Shown: positions 36,025 through 48,107, counted from the stretch's first letter. The stretch: DNA of 64,000 bases from Phyto melanocephala (GCA_941918925.1 OW799234.1:123217395-123281394), one strand, 5' to 3'. The notes: a model not told the origin generated them from the letters alone. A program made the numbers and translations.

Positions 36025-36839
36025 TTTTTTTACAGGGTAGAACATCTGGTGAATTCACAAGTTGTTCTAAGTGTTGAATTGTCGTGTCATAGTTTTTTTA
36101 AATTATTTAAAATTATACAACAAAAAATGCTATATTTCTTTTAAATGCACCAACTATACATTTTTGTTTATTTTTATAAATTATTTAGCAGAACCACATA
36201 CTTTCATTTTTAAAACATTTTTTCGCTTTTTTTCCTTTGATTTTGTCTAAAACCAATACCAAAATAAGTTGATTTATGTCTGTATTAATCTGCATAGTCT
36301 TTAAAAGAGATTTCAATTCTATGGCTACGAAAACCTTAAGCACGTAGTCAAAGTGAAAACCGTGTGATGATTACAAGGGTGCGTAGACTAAATACGAATC
36401 CTTGCTGTGAAAAAGGGTAAAAGGAGGATAAACCACATTATTGTTTGCTCTACTTAAAAATACCATCATCTTTACAAACTATAACATCAATTTGAATAAA
36501 TTTGCATATTTTTTCTTTGCTTTTGCTGAAAGCGAACTGACAGCCGTTGTAATACAGAAGTGTTTAAGAAGCTTATCTTTTAAAGCACTTTATCTCACTT
36601 TAAGAAATTTTTTAATTCAAATTTCTTGAACAATTTTTAAGGCATGTAATTATTATACAATTTAAGTGAAGTGTTTATATATTTAGTCAGTTTTTTTATG
36701 TTTTTTTTTAACAAAAAAAACAAACAAACAGTTCATAAAATCACACAAAACCGGCAATTGTTAAGTTGGTAATTCATGCAACAAGAATGTCAATCCGAAA
36801 TAAGCATAAATGATCATGTCAATTAACAGGATTTCTACA
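36025..36839. other. Intergenic AT-rich stretch
   Basis: Nothing recognised. Confidence 0.5.
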
Positions 36840-37185
36840 TTTGGAGCAGCGATTGTTCTCAATCCATTGTCGAATCATTGGTCCATATGCCTTTACAAAT
36901 AACGATAATCACAGTGTTACAGGTAACGACGAGAGGTACAGAAACCTGCCTTCTAATTTATTCGCACTGCAAGTAGAGGACATAAGTATTGCATACAGGA
37001 GCTTTCAGCAGAATAGTGCCACATAGCGCACGTTATTTAAATTTACTTAAAGAAGCATTAGACAAACTAAAATTTCAAGAAATTAAACGCCATTACCTTT
37101 TTTGTTGGTCTATGCAGAAACTATAAAAACGGTTGTCAAAATACAGCCTGATTTGCTGCACAAAGTGTGTGAAACTTAAACCTAT
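36840..37185 (+). pseudogene. Decayed rosa-like mariner transposase, central and C-terminal pieces
   Basis: RIIGPYAFTNN, then VTGNDERYRNL (the VNGERYRAM block), FQQNSAT (second Asp region, with Asp replaced), and YAETIKTVVKIQPDLLHKV from the C-terminal third. Stops and deletions interrupt it. Confidence 0.6.
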
Positions 37186-37234
37186 AGGTTACATTATATT
37201 TAACAACTTTGGTTTTTATTATAGACTATTTTTC

Positions 37235-37481
37235 CTGTGGCTTGGAGCTAAAAGGGCCAATGTCACTTTTTTGCTCTTTTAAGTTAATCATTGCATTAGA
37301 TTTGTTTTCTTGCTCTATTTCATTATGGTAAAACAGCTAAAGTCATACTTAATCCAGAACAGCTTCATAAATAAAATGCTGGCCAATGTCACTATGAAAG
37401 CATATATAAAAGTTAAAGTTCAATTCAAATTTTCTCAAAAGTAAATATTTTGACATTGGCCCTTTTTGCTTCAAGCCACAG
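37235..37481. mobile_element. MITE-like element with 30-bp inverted ends
   Basis: Left end CTGTGGCTTGGAGCTAAAAG and, on the minus strand, CTGTGGCTTGAAGCAAAAAG, both followed by GGCCAATGTCA. 247 bp, non-coding. Confidence 0.7.
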
Positions 37482-37540
37482 ATTTAAGACCTATACAACT
37501 TCCGATTTGGACAACTGTAAAACTAGCTGTCATACTAAAA

Positions 37541-37844
37541 CAGCTAATACACGGCATGTTTATTACATCTGACTTTAAAATTTGTGAGACATGTGTTAAT
37601 CTGCATGTGTGCCAAAATTGTACTTTTACAGGCAACCGTTGCTGACTGCTTTGCTGCAGCAGAGATTTCTGCCAATGGCTGATGCCAGATGTTTTGACAG
37701 AAGAAAATAGACCGAAATTTTGTCAAATGTCTCAACACATGTTTTTTACAGAAGTTATTTTTTAAAGGTAACATACGACATGCTTGTATTTATCAGTGTG
37801 AAATTTGTCAAGTCAGATGTAAAAAACATGCCATGTATTAGCTG
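37541..37844. mobile_element. MITE-like element with 34-bp inverted ends
   Basis: CAGCTAATACACGGCATGTT on the left and CAGCTAATACATGGCATGTT on the minus strand at the right, with matching TTACATCTGACTT further in. 304 bp, non-coding. It lies 60 bp from the 37235-37481 element. Confidence 0.7.
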
Positions 37845-37894
37845 CATAAGGAAGCGTTTTAGAAATTTTTTTCAGTTTACTTTGGAAAATCACC

Positions 37895-38505
37895 ATGCAA
37901 AGCCTAACACCAGAACAACGTTTAAAAGCCGTGAAAATTTATTTCCAAAATTTCCGCTCTGTTTGCTTGACTCATGTCAAGTTTAGGTGCGCATGGTCGT
38001 TCTTAGCAGGTAATACGCAATACCATGAAACCATGGATAATAGTACCAGTGTAGACGCGAGTGAGACAGATGACTAAATTTTATCGTTCCGACACCTGTC
38101 TCAACCACTCGGTCTTGTGATTCGTGAATTTTCTATTTCTCATTTCATTGATAATCACAATTTTAAGGGAAATGGTTCTAAAACAAACTACTAAACATGC
38201 CATAAAGTGCGTGAAACCATCACTTTTTTCAGTCAAACCTTCGATAACCAAATTATCTAAAGAAATGGACATATACATTCAACACCTTTAGACTATTTTT
38301 TTGTAGGGGTACTCAAAATCTCTGGTCTATGCTAAAAAAAAATAACAACAAAAATTGATCGTTTGAAAGTCAACATTGAACGCACTATTGACGACCAAAG
38401 GCCAGATATGTTCTAAAAATGGGTGCAACTTTGTACCGCTGACATGGTTTACCCTAATGCTGAAGTGAGCTAATTTTGAGATCAACACGTTTATAATGGG
38501 TTCTT
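37895..38505 (+). pseudogene. Decayed rosa-like mariner transposase
   Basis: Starts ATG with MQSLTPEQRLKAVKIYFQN, the N-terminal block. After a deleted and scrambled centre the C-terminal KSLVYA, VNIERTIDDQRPDMF and FVPLTWF traces follow at 38315-38450. No catalytic block survives. Confidence 0.6.
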
Positions 38506-39079
38506 TGTTACCCATCACAACAAGGTAAACTTTTTGCAATATCTTGTAACTATGATCCGTGACCTAAGCAATATTGTATTGAAAATTCATGCCATTTTAA
38601 GGCATTAAACACACATTTGAGGCGGACAAATTTAAAAGCTGTTTAAAATAATAAGCTTAACGCCGGTAAATTCCCTTTAAAAGACTCTTGTGCAACCTAT
38701 TTTTCCTAGTGTTTTTCCAAAACCTTGGAGTAAAAATTTTGAACGAGCAATGGTGTTTCAAAATCAATTCTGCCCAAAAGCAAAAACATTTCAATAAAAT
38801 GAATACTGTGCCAAGGTAACAGGATATTTCTTTCTGAAGTACATATATTGCAACGAAAAAGACTCGGTATTTACTGAACCGATGCTCCATAACAACAGAA
38901 GTACCACATCAGAAGAAGGGAACGGGAAAATAAATGTGCCTAGAGTAACATGAAAATTGCCTTAAATAATAAAATAAAATAAGAATAATTTACGTAAAAT
39001 ATGTATCACATCCCAATTAACAACTCAACATCAGGGATTTAAAATGATTTCTTTCACTTTTTAAGACGTTAGATTATAT
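38506..39079. other. Intergenic stretch
   Basis: No supported feature. Confidence 0.5.
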
Positions 39080-39900
39080 ATTGGATGAAACAAGGCTTTT
39101 TCATAACATATTTCAAAACTTGTGACTGTAGCGTTCAAATTTCTGCAACAATGTTGGCCTTGAGTTTAAGGATTGGCTCATGACCTTGAAATAACTCGAA
39201 AAGAAAATAGTCGTATGATGGCAAATCTGGTGAAGCCGTTGGCCAAATAATTTCTGAATATCCGGAAATTATTCGCTCCCCAAAAATTTGACTTTGACAT
39301 CCTGAGAAGTAAGGCGAAACGATATTTTCAAATATAATACCATACTGTACACCTACTGGGTGCAGTTGGCGTTGATAAAGGAATACTCAGGATTTTCAGA
39401 ACCCTAGAACCTACAGTTCTGGTTATTAACAAAGACATTCAAATGAAAAAGAGCGTCATCACTCATAGCCAGATTTTCAATAAAGTTGATTGCGTTTCTG
39501 ACTGTTTCTAACTGTTGAAATTTAACTGCAAAATTTTTACGTTGCAGATGATCTACGAGTTTTAATTCTTCCATCAATTGCACCTTATATGGGAATAACA
39601 CTAAATCTTTTTTAATGCGCCGAAGTGACGTACGAGTCATTCCTAGCTAATTGGAATGCCTTCTGGTAGATGTGTCTGGTATTTCGTTCACACACTGCTT
39701 TACACATTTAATATTTTCTACGGTGTGAATTAAACGTGGTCTACGGGTTCAAGGTAAATCTCTTATGGAGTCATGTTGGTGGTGACGATGAACTGCAACA
39801 TATCATTGCCTCGCTGGCTAATATTTTTTTCGTTAAAATGTCGACGCAATGCATTTTGCGTTTAAATATTTGATCACTCATTTTAATAATAATAAAATTC
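39080..39900 (-). pseudogene. Decayed rosa-like mariner copy, same subfamily as 846-2014
   Basis: The minus strand carries MTRTSLRRIKKDL, LFPYKVQLMEELKLVDHLQR, NLAMSDDALFHLNVF and VNNQNC. The first catalytic Asp context reads SDDA. A C-terminal trace at 39115-39180 matches the corresponding part of 846-2014. The distal catalytic blocks are deleted and terminal repeats are not recognisable. Confidence 0.65.
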
Positions 39901-40853
39901 TTTTATTCTGATTCTTTGTTCAGTGGTGAATTTCTTCATTAACGATGGAAGATACAAAATTTAAAAAATTACAATAAAATGGAAAATATTTGTTTTTTAC
40001 TTAAAATCTTATCATAAAAGCGACTTATTCAACGGAATATTTTGCGATTTAAAACTAATTTTTGTAGAAAAATAATGTAGAATGGTTTAGATATATTTTC
40101 GGGACAATTTCTTGAGGTAATGAATTATGGACGGGTCAATTATGAACCGAATACTAACTTTGAATACTAACTTTGAGTGGTCTTAGTTTAAAATATGTGC
40201 AGCGAGCAAAATTAAGTTTTATATTAAATTTTTAAGTTCAAATATGAAAAAGACTCCTCAGATTGGCCTCATGCATATGTATGCACATTAGCATCTACTA
40301 TATATAATGTTGTGTTAGTGATTGACAAAGTGTTGTTTTATGAATTTAGTAACTCACGTACTTACGAGTACTTGTACAAATAAAAGATAAAGTTTGTGTA
40401 AAAAATCCATATGGATACAAACGTACAGTAAAGACAGTGTCACATATGCACTGATATGCATACTCGTGCAACCCCGCAGTTGTAAAGAATGTCATTTTAA
40501 GTAGATATTTAATAGGGTAATTTTAATGGACAAAGTATTTTAACAACATTTTTACAAAAATTACATTCAGATGCCGTTGTTAGATTTTTCAGTAAATTTA
40601 GTTGATGGGTAAAAAGTGCTTTAATTTCGCAGCTAAACGAGGTCACTAGATATTTGACGTGCAGATAAGGAAAATTTGGGTTTGTATAACAAACAACACA
40701 TGTTCTTCCAATGAAAAAGTACTGAGAAATCTTAAACCCATTGAGAAGAAGTAAATTACAGTTTTAAGAACTGTAGGAATACATTATAAAACATTTACAT
40801 ACATTGGCATGTATCTACTGTATACATTCTAAACAACACACAAGAATGTTTCA
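39901..40853. other. Intergenic AT-rich stretch
   Basis: No supported feature. Confidence 0.5.
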
Positions 40854-41728
40854 TCTATATATATAAAAGTGAAACTCTGTGTGTGTGTGTCTGTGTGTGT
40901 TAGCTATAGACTCCGAAACTGTAAAACCGATCGGGCTCAAACTTTGGTAAGTTGTTGTACACATACCAGGGAGTGTTTATGGGTGAAAAAAAGTGGGCGG
41001 AGCCACGCCCATAAAAAATTAGTTATCATTTTAAGCTACTTGCACTTGACCGATTTTTCTGAAACTTTGCACACATATCGAGCTGTCATGACTAAATAAT
41101 TTCGTGATAAGAAAAGTGGGCGGGGCCACGCCCCTAAAAATATTTTAATTTTGAGGTACTTGCACTGGACCGATTTTTCTGAAACTTTGCACACATATTG
41201 AGCTGCCATGGCTTTATAATTTCGTGATTGAAAAAGTGGGCGGGGCCACGCCCATAAAAAATTAGTTATCAGTTTTAGCTACTTGCACTGGACCGAATTT
41301 TCTGAAACTTTGCAAACATACTGAGCTGTCATGACTTTACACTTTCGTCATTAGAAAAATAGGCAGTACCACGCCCATTAAAAAAAAGGTATCATTTTGA
41401 GGTACTTGCACTGGACCGATTTTTCTGAAACTTTGCACACATATTGAGTTGTCATGACTATACAGTTTCGTGTTTAGAAAAGTGGGCAGTGCCACGCCCA
41501 TAAAAAAAGGTATCATTTTGAGGTACTTACACTGGACCGATTTTTCTGAAACTTTGCACACTTATTGAGCTGTCATGGCTATATAGTTTCGTAATTAGAA
41601 AAGTGGGCAGTGCCATGCTCATAAAGAAAAGGTTATAGTTTTTAGCCTTGCACTTGATATTCGATTAAAATTTAGAATGCGATTCAAATTCATGAAGGGG
41701 CGTAGCAACGCGCGCCGGGATTGGCTAG
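40854..41728 (+). mobile_element. Helitron-like element, copy C
   Basis: 875 bp, TC at the 5' end after an A and CTAG at the 3' end before a T, so inserted at A|T. It contains the GT microsatellite, GTTAGCTATAGACTCC, about six 121-bp minisatellite units and the GCAACGCGCGCCGGG subterminal block. Non-autonomous. Confidence 0.8.
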
Positions 41729-42240
41729 TCGTAAATAAAAGAAACAAATAATGATTTGATGGGTTTCAATGAGTAGGTGAAAATGCCTGAATGATTAGGT
41801 TGACCTAAAGGCATATCCATACATCTTTTTATACATACACAGTTACATATACATCCATGCATACATAAACCCAACTACTGTTTTCACATGGTGTCCTACT
41901 GTGCTATATTGTCATAATATTCTTAGATTTTATAATAGTTAAAAGCTTTTGCTTTTGCTCTTCGAACCAAAAAAAATTTCGTACACAAATACTACCGTGG
42001 TTGGTATATTAATTGTGCTGTCATAATCGTTTAAACGCCAGTGGTGACCGGTTGATAGCCAGCTAAGCCTAAAAGTTCATATTTTTTTGGACCACAGCTG
42101 CCAAAATCTATAAAATTTTCTATGTTCTTAAAAATTAAGCAGAACCACCGAAAATGTCTCCACTAAGTATTCGTCGAAGCGACAAAAGTTATTAGAGCAG
42201 GTTGCCGTTAATGAACTGTGTTCATTTATAAGTACTAGTA
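41729..42240. other. Intergenic stretch
   Basis: No supported feature apart from the TA target site at its end. Confidence 0.5.
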
Positions 42241-43481
42241 CAAGGTGGCGCAAAAGAAATCCTCCTATCAGAAAATGCTACAAATTTTGCAATTGGCCCC
42301 TAATGTCAGTTCTGTTTTGACATTTGTGTAGTAAACACATGCAAAATACACGTTAATAAACAATGTTACGCTACACTGCTCCAGAACGCGGAATATTGGT
42401 GACTATTTGACCAATAATCGGTCGGTGACTTTGGCACAACGTGAATTTCGTCGCAGATTTCCTAGCCGTCCAACGCCTACTGGTGAAACACTGCGACGTT
42501 TAGCCGCTCGCCTCGAAGAGACTGGCACAACACGAGATGCTGCTAGGAGTGGCATCGACCAGACGACGTGCCACGCAAATGGCTATCAGTCGACGGTCTT
42601 TACAGCGAATTTTGGTACAAGATTTGAAGATGTTTCCGTACAAAGTCCAGACGGTGCATCAGCTGTTAGCTGCTGACTGCCAATCGCGTCTAACATACGC
42701 TCAAGCCATCCTGAATCACCACCAAGAGGAAGATGATTTTTCATCAAAAATAATCATGAAGGCCCATTTCCATCTTAGCGGGTACGTAAATAAGCAAAAT
42801 TTACGCTTCTGGGGCACTGAAAATCCGCGTGTAACCCACGAAGAGCCATTACACCCGCTCAAAGTTACTGTATGGTGTGCTGTTTTCGCTGGAGGAGTCA
42901 TCGGACCTTTTTTCTTCGAAGACGTCGCGGGCCAAACGGTTACTGTGAATGGTGAGCGCTACAGAGCAATGATCAACGAGTTCTTTTTGCCGCAACTTGA
43001 TGAATTGGGATTGGAAAACATGTGGTTCCAACAGGACGGTGCAACAGCACACACTGCACGTGCCACAACCGATATGCTGAAGGATATATTTCCCGGGCGC
43101 CTAATCCCCCATTTTGGCGATTTGAACTGGCCAGCAAGATCGCCTGATTTGACCGCTCCAGACTTCTTTTTGTGGGGCTTTTTAAAGTCGCGGGTTTATG
43201 TCAACAAGCCTCAGACTCTTGCAGCTCTTAAAGACAATATCCGTCAAGAATGTGAGGACCTATCGCCGGAAGTTTTGGCCAAAGTGATGGAAAATGCCAT
43301 AAAAAGGGCTCAAATGACAATCAACTGTGGCGGCGGCCATTTACATGACATCATATTCTCGACTTGATGTAAAAAAAATTAAAAGACCAAATAAAAATAC
43401 TCCACAAGAAGAATCAAAGTTTTTCATTTTTTTTTAAATTACAGCCAAAAAACATCGGAAGGTTATTTTTGCGCCACCTTG
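42241..43481 (+). mobile_element. rosa-like (DD41D) mariner, structurally complete element
   Basis: 1241 bp with inverted ends CAAGGTGGCGCAAAAGAAAT and, on the minus strand, CAAGGTGGCGCAAAAATAAC. TA borders both sides (42239-42240 and 43482-43483). It carries one damaged transposase gene, described separately. Of all mariner copies in the window it looks the youngest. Confidence 0.85.
42363..43367 (+). pseudogene. DD41D mariner transposase, broken
   Basis: Cut-and-paste transposase of the IS630/Tc1/mariner group. Three frames are needed: MLRYTAPERGILV, then NNRSVTLAQREFRRRF with the N-terminal helix-turn-helix region, then from about 42556 a long frame with RRSLQRILVQDLKMFPYKVQ, HFHLSGYVNKQNLRFWGTEN, LHPLKVTVWCAVFAGGVIG, WFQQDGATAHTA and TAPDFFLWGFLKS, ending GGGHLHDIIFST. 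The second and third catalytic Asp are present with 41 residues between them, the DD41D spacing of rosa elements. Where relatives have an SDEAHF block this copy reads IIMKAHF, so the first catalytic Asp is gone through a small in-frame deletion. Two other frame breaks are near 42400 and 42556, the latter with loss of a segment. Confidence 0.85.
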
Positions 43482-44270
43482 TATATACTTTCGAACATGA
43501 ATACTTAAAAAAGTATTTTTTACACAATTGACTCTACAACCGTTTGTTGTTTTAAATATTTATTTTAACAAGGATTTTTATCTGATCGTTGAATTTGTAT
43601 CAGCTGATTTGAATTCATGTTTTCAATCTTAAATATTTGAGTTTATGACATCTCGTTAATTCATTAAATGTAAATTTTTAAGATTGTCATATTGCTCATT
43701 TACATTAACAGTGACATAACTCAAAAAAAAACATTGTTTCGAGTAAAATGGCTTTAAAGGACTTTTTACAATTTTTAATAACTTTTTAAAAAATAGCGTT
43801 TCTGAATTTAAGGATATTTTTGTGTTAAGAGTGTTTTAAATGTGCGAATTTTTGAAACCATTACGGTAACCCTGTATACTACAAGATTATCCTATAAACG
43901 CACGTAAAATATACTCCGTTATAAACTGGTACTAGTGCAAATGTCACCCAAATGTATGGAGAAAATATGGTTGCTTTAACGATTACGTTGTCGTAGGGCT
44001 GGAACTATTTAATCAATCCACGACCATTTTATACCTCTTGGCTGCACTATATGTAACTGTTCAAACACAAACACTTGCTGTCAAACTACAAACTCTTGTT
44101 AGAAAGTTATATGGTTCATTACTGCATTATATAGGACCATGTTGTAACTAAGTAGTAATTTTCTGCTACACTGGATCACATAGTCCAGTATTATTAATAG
44201 GGAAATAAGCGATATATATTTACGTTTTTTTATCGATTTATAAAACCTATGTATGCAACATGTATGTACA
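43482..44270. other. Intergenic AT-rich stretch
   Basis: No supported feature. Confidence 0.5.
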
Positions 44271-44537
44271 TAATATCGACCCCTGTGCGGAAATTATCGT
44301 ATGTTACAAAAACGAAATTCTACAGGAGAGCGTTCTTATTACTTTTAAATAAATTAAAACGTAAATAACACTGCTACATACAATTATATATACACATTGT
44401 TATCTCCATAACTAAGACAGTTATCGGTATAATATTTTATCAGCAGATGGATTAATGAATGTAGAACCAATTTGCATAAAAAAGTCGATTTCTAAAAAAA
44501 CGTAACATACGATAATTTCGCACACAGGGGTCGATAT
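44271..44537. mobile_element. Inverted-repeat pair (MITE or transposon end)
   Basis: ATATCGACCCCTGTGCGGAA at 44273 and, on the minus strand, ATATCGACCCCTGTGTGCGA from 44537, both continuing to TTATCGTATGTTAC. The arms are about 35 bp, the spacer about 190 bp and non-coding. The right arm ends at the start codon of the 44536 frame. Confidence 0.6.
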
Positions 44538-44961
44538 GTTATTCGATGATCGAAAAGCAATACGGGATAGAGCTATCAAAAAGATTTTACACTATCGACA
44601 AAAATTGTACGATCCAACTACACTCAGAGTTTACAAAAAATATATCCTAAATTTCGATGCTACCGATTATGCCAATATGGTTGATATGAATAACGACGAT
44701 ATATTATTTGAACCAGCACTTACTCGACAGATTCCATATCATCCATATCATCACTTGGTAGAATACTTAGATTTCGATGAACCACCACCGGCTGATCCAC
44801 AAATTCCAATGCACATACAAGGAACAGAAAGACATGTACAATTATTAACGAGTGTTTCAAAACAAGTTATAGAAAAGAATTGTGAAGGAGTTATGGCAGT
44901 GACATTAGAAAGTCGTAAGAAAACTCCTCGAAAGGAAATTAAAAAAGCCCTTAAAAAATAA
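44536..44961 (+). CDS. C-terminal part of a multi-copy arthropod protein family, function unknown
   Basis: An uninterrupted 141-codon frame. Blocks LFDDRKAIRDRAIKKIL, YILNFDATDYANMVDM, EPALTRQIP, IQGTERHVQLLTSVSKQV and VTLESRKKTP occur in this order. I recognise the order from a family of uncharacterised proteins found in many copies in arthropod genomes, whose usual C-terminal signature is a CHTQ-VER-VKLVTEAS motif followed by an SRK end. Here the CHTQ element reads MHIQGTERH, so the usual Cys is absent. Family members are normally several times longer, so this is a 3' fragment or last exon. A stop lies 12 codons upstream of the ATG, inside an inverted-repeat arm, so the N-terminal part was cut off by that element or lies in a missing exon. 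No membrane segment or signal peptide. Multi-copy behaviour suggests a transposon origin, but I cannot name the class. Confidence 0.5.
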   Translation: MLFDDRKAIRDRAIKKILHYRQKLYDPTTLRVYKKYILNFDATDYANMVDMNNDDILFEPALTRQIPYHPYHHLVEYLDFDEPPPADPQIPMHIQGTERHVQLLTSVSKQVIEKNCEGVMAVTLESRKKTPRKEIKKALKK

Positions 44962-46160
44962 TATTACCACGTTAAAATATTAAATAAAATAAATTGAATT
45001 AAAAATGAATCGATTTTCCTACAAAAAGGAGTTCGAAAACAAAAAAATTTATCGTAATAAAAGTTGTTGGAAATTATCTGAACTTTCATAGTCTGAAAAA
45101 AAAAAAAATCAGAATTCAGAATAAAAGTTAATTTTAGGCTATTTTTCGACAAAACATTCCAAATATCACTTTTAAAAATTATTAAATATTGGTATCAATA
45201 CAGATTCTGAAAGGTGATAAAAATACCTTTCAAACAAGCGCAGATTGATAAATCTACTATAATTCTATCCGATTTTATGACGAATTTTATTAAATTGTTA
45301 TTATTTATTATTTTTCCATATTATGGAAGAATTTCTATTTTGAAATTTTGGGGGGCTCCAAACCCGACTTAGAGCTATGGTCTCTTGAGCAAGATTTCTC
45401 AGAATCACCTATAGATTACGTTTTTGATATACGTTCCATACAATTTGATCCGCCCTATACAATTTCCATTACATTTTTACCTTTTCTCGTAAGGTTACAA
45501 CTATTTGAGTTAGGGCCTTTCTACTTTCTAGCGAAACTCATATGTGCCTGTATTCTTGAGCGAGTGTAAGTAAGTGCTGTGTTAACTAACTTACAACAAT
45601 GTCATAAAATTGACCACCTTCTTGTGTAGTGTTTGTAAGCTTTTCACCTATTTAAGTTTTCTTTTGATCACAAGTGTTAAGTCATGAGTCATTTGTGCGT
45701 GTTCTATTGACAATTTTAACATTACTCACGCATTCAACCGTACCCAACACCCTCTTCTATCATTGCATACACCTTGAGCTTTCCGATATACTCTAATAAA
45801 TGTGTAAACTTTTTGTGCTCAAACTGTCTTTGAGATGGAATACAGTGGAGCAAAAGAGAATCGATATTAATTTGTAATTCAAGTTTGGTTCAGTGAGGTT
45901 GGTGTTAAGCAAATACTAAACAATCTCTCAGAACAAAGTTGAGTGCTGTTAAAATATCTGATCGGGCCACCAAAACGAGGGACTACACGACAGTGAAACA
46001 TGAATGTTTCATTGATAGGAATTATTTTGTATGAAAAACAATAATAAGGTTTAATATTCAGTGCAACAACAACCTTTTTCGCGGTGTTAAATCATTAAGT
46101 TAGGTTGATGTTTCTGAATATTTCAAGTAATTTATGTTGACTTTGGTTTGGCATTTCAAT
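44962..46160. other. Intergenic stretch
   Basis: A short plus-strand frame at 45348-45569 matches no family I know. Otherwise no supported feature. Confidence 0.45.
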
Positions 46161-46720
46161 ATGAAAACATTGACGCCTGAACAACGCTTCCAAATTGTAC
46201 AAATTTATTTTTAAAATCATGATTCTTAATGAAATACGTATCGTCGTGCACTACGTCCATTTTACACACAACATAATACTTCACCACTTTTGTTGGAATG
46301 GATTCATCAATAAACAAAACTGACATATTTAGAGTGATGATAATTCTTAAGTGTATGTTGAGATACCATTACATCCAGAAAAATTGACTGTTTGCTGTGC
46401 TCTATGGGCTGGCGGAATCACTGGTTATAGAGCCATGATTAGTGACGTTTTCGTTTATTAATTGAACAACCATGATGTGCAGGAATTGTGGTTTCAACAA
46501 GACGGCGCAACATGTGACACAGCTTGTGCCACAATTGAGTTATTGAAGGAAACGTTTGGTAACCGCATAGTTTTACGTTTCTCACCCGTGAATTGGCCAT
46601 CAAGGTGGTGCGATTTAACGCCACAATACCGTCCTCTCTGGGGATATGTGAATTCGCTAGTGTACGCCGATAAGCCCGAAACGATTGACCACTTGAAGGA
46701 TGTGTTACCTATAATTTTTT
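46161..46720 (+). pseudogene. Decayed rosa-like mariner transposase
   Basis: Starts MKTLTPEQRFQIVQIYF, then a large deletion, NGFINKQN-like traces near 46305, LHPEKLTVCCALWAGGIT, YRAMISD, and an open piece with ELWFQQDGATCDTACATIEL, VNWPSRWCDLTPQY and WGYVNSLVYADKPETIDHL. The third catalytic Asp (DFFLWG in relatives) reads PLWGY, so it is lost. Several stops. Confidence 0.7.
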
Positions 46721-47454
46721 AAACCATAATAGTTTTTAATTTAAAAAATAACTCAATTAAAAATAATTGTTTTTAATTAAAAATTAAGACATTTCAGTCA
46801 CTTTATGTAGCAACATTTATTAGTCACCAGTAATTATAAAAAACAATGAACGGAGTGAATTTCTAACTCTATTTTTTAATCTGTTTATTAAGCCACTGTG
46901 ACTTAATCAGTAGTTCGTCACTTTGTTCTGTTTCTGCCAAATATAATTCTAAACAATGTTTATTTTCAGCTTGTAAGTATTCAACAACTTTTTACGTTAA
47001 ACTGCAAATCTTTGCCATGCATACCGGAATGCATTTATTTTATTTATTTTTTTTTTTGTCATAAATGCATGTACAAATGTTACAACAACAGTATTAGAGA
47101 TAGAAAAAAAAATAGAAAAAAATGTGATGATTCAACTGATTTTTTTTATGTAATTTTTGTTGTTGTTCAGTGTACTTTAAATTTGCAACATACTCAGTCG
47201 TAAATACATTCATACATACATTAATTCATTTTGGTGTAAGAAAAAGTTGAGTTCAGCATTCAATTTTTATGTTTGATGGTTGTTGGCTGGCTGGTTGATG
47301 ATGGTAGTGGCAGCCAGCTGAAGATTCATACAGGCAACCAAGCAAATATGAACAAGAGTGAGCACTTAATGACTATTTAATGTTTGTCATGTCTGCTGAT
47401 GTTGCTGCTGCTGCTGCTATTTCTACTCTTTGCTGTATCACGGCTTTCAGACCA
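46721..47454. other. Intergenic stretch with microsatellites
   Basis: Short GCT repeats near 47405 and T/A runs. No exon is supported. Confidence 0.5.
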
Positions 47455-48107
47455 GGCAAGTCACTTGCGCAAGTGACTTGCGCAAGTGTTGTGTTTATAG
47501 GCAAAAGGGGTAAGGTCGAGTTAAGAGGCAGAAACTTGCTCATTTTTGAGTACACACTTGCCTGTACTCGGCAAGTACGAGCAAGTTTTTGTTGAGAAAC
47601 CAAAAACAAAAGAGTAATAAAAACAAACAAGAGTGCTATATTCGGCCATGCCGAATCTTATAAACCCTTTACCACGTGTAGTCATTCAACAACAATTGTT
47701 TATGTCACCATTTATCTCATATGAAATACGTACATACAAAACATACATATATAAAAACATCACATTGTAATATTATACATTTAGTTTACTTATGTGCTTA
47801 AAAAAAATAAATTAAAAGAAAAATTAAAAATAAAACAATAAAAATTTGAATAAAATATAAAATAAAAAAAATTTTTTGGCTCACTCTAACCAGTATACCA
47901 CGTTTGTATGTATGTGTAGATAATTGATAATTGTAGAAATTTCAAACGGAATGACAAACCTATATATACCCTTTTTCACTGTGTGAAGAGTATAATAAGT
48001 AAAAGAGAACGAAACTTGGGCAAGTCAGTTGCTGAGTCTGAACATGAAAGCAAGTTCAAAGAAAAATAAAAGAAAATAAAAAACTAACTTGAGCAAGTGA
48101 CTTGCCC
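47455..48107. mobile_element. CAAGTCACTTG-palindrome element, split by a DINE-1-like copy
   Basis: GGCAAGTCACTTGC stands at the left end and again, on the minus strand, at the right end (GGGCAAGTCACTTGC, from 48107). Beside the left end CAAGTGACTTGCGCAAGTG repeats the motif, and CAAGT/ACTTG words are frequent up to 47590 and from 48010. A family X element sits in the middle at 47628-47997. The origin of the outer element is unknown. Confidence 0.45.
47628..47997 (-). mobile_element. DINE-1-like element, family X, internally deleted
   Basis: Both family X ends are present (hairpin TTCGGCATGGCCGAA with TATAGCACTCTTG at 47628, and the AGTGAAAAAGGGTATATA block near 47965-47985), but most of the body is deleted, leaving about 370 bp. 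Confidence 0.7.
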
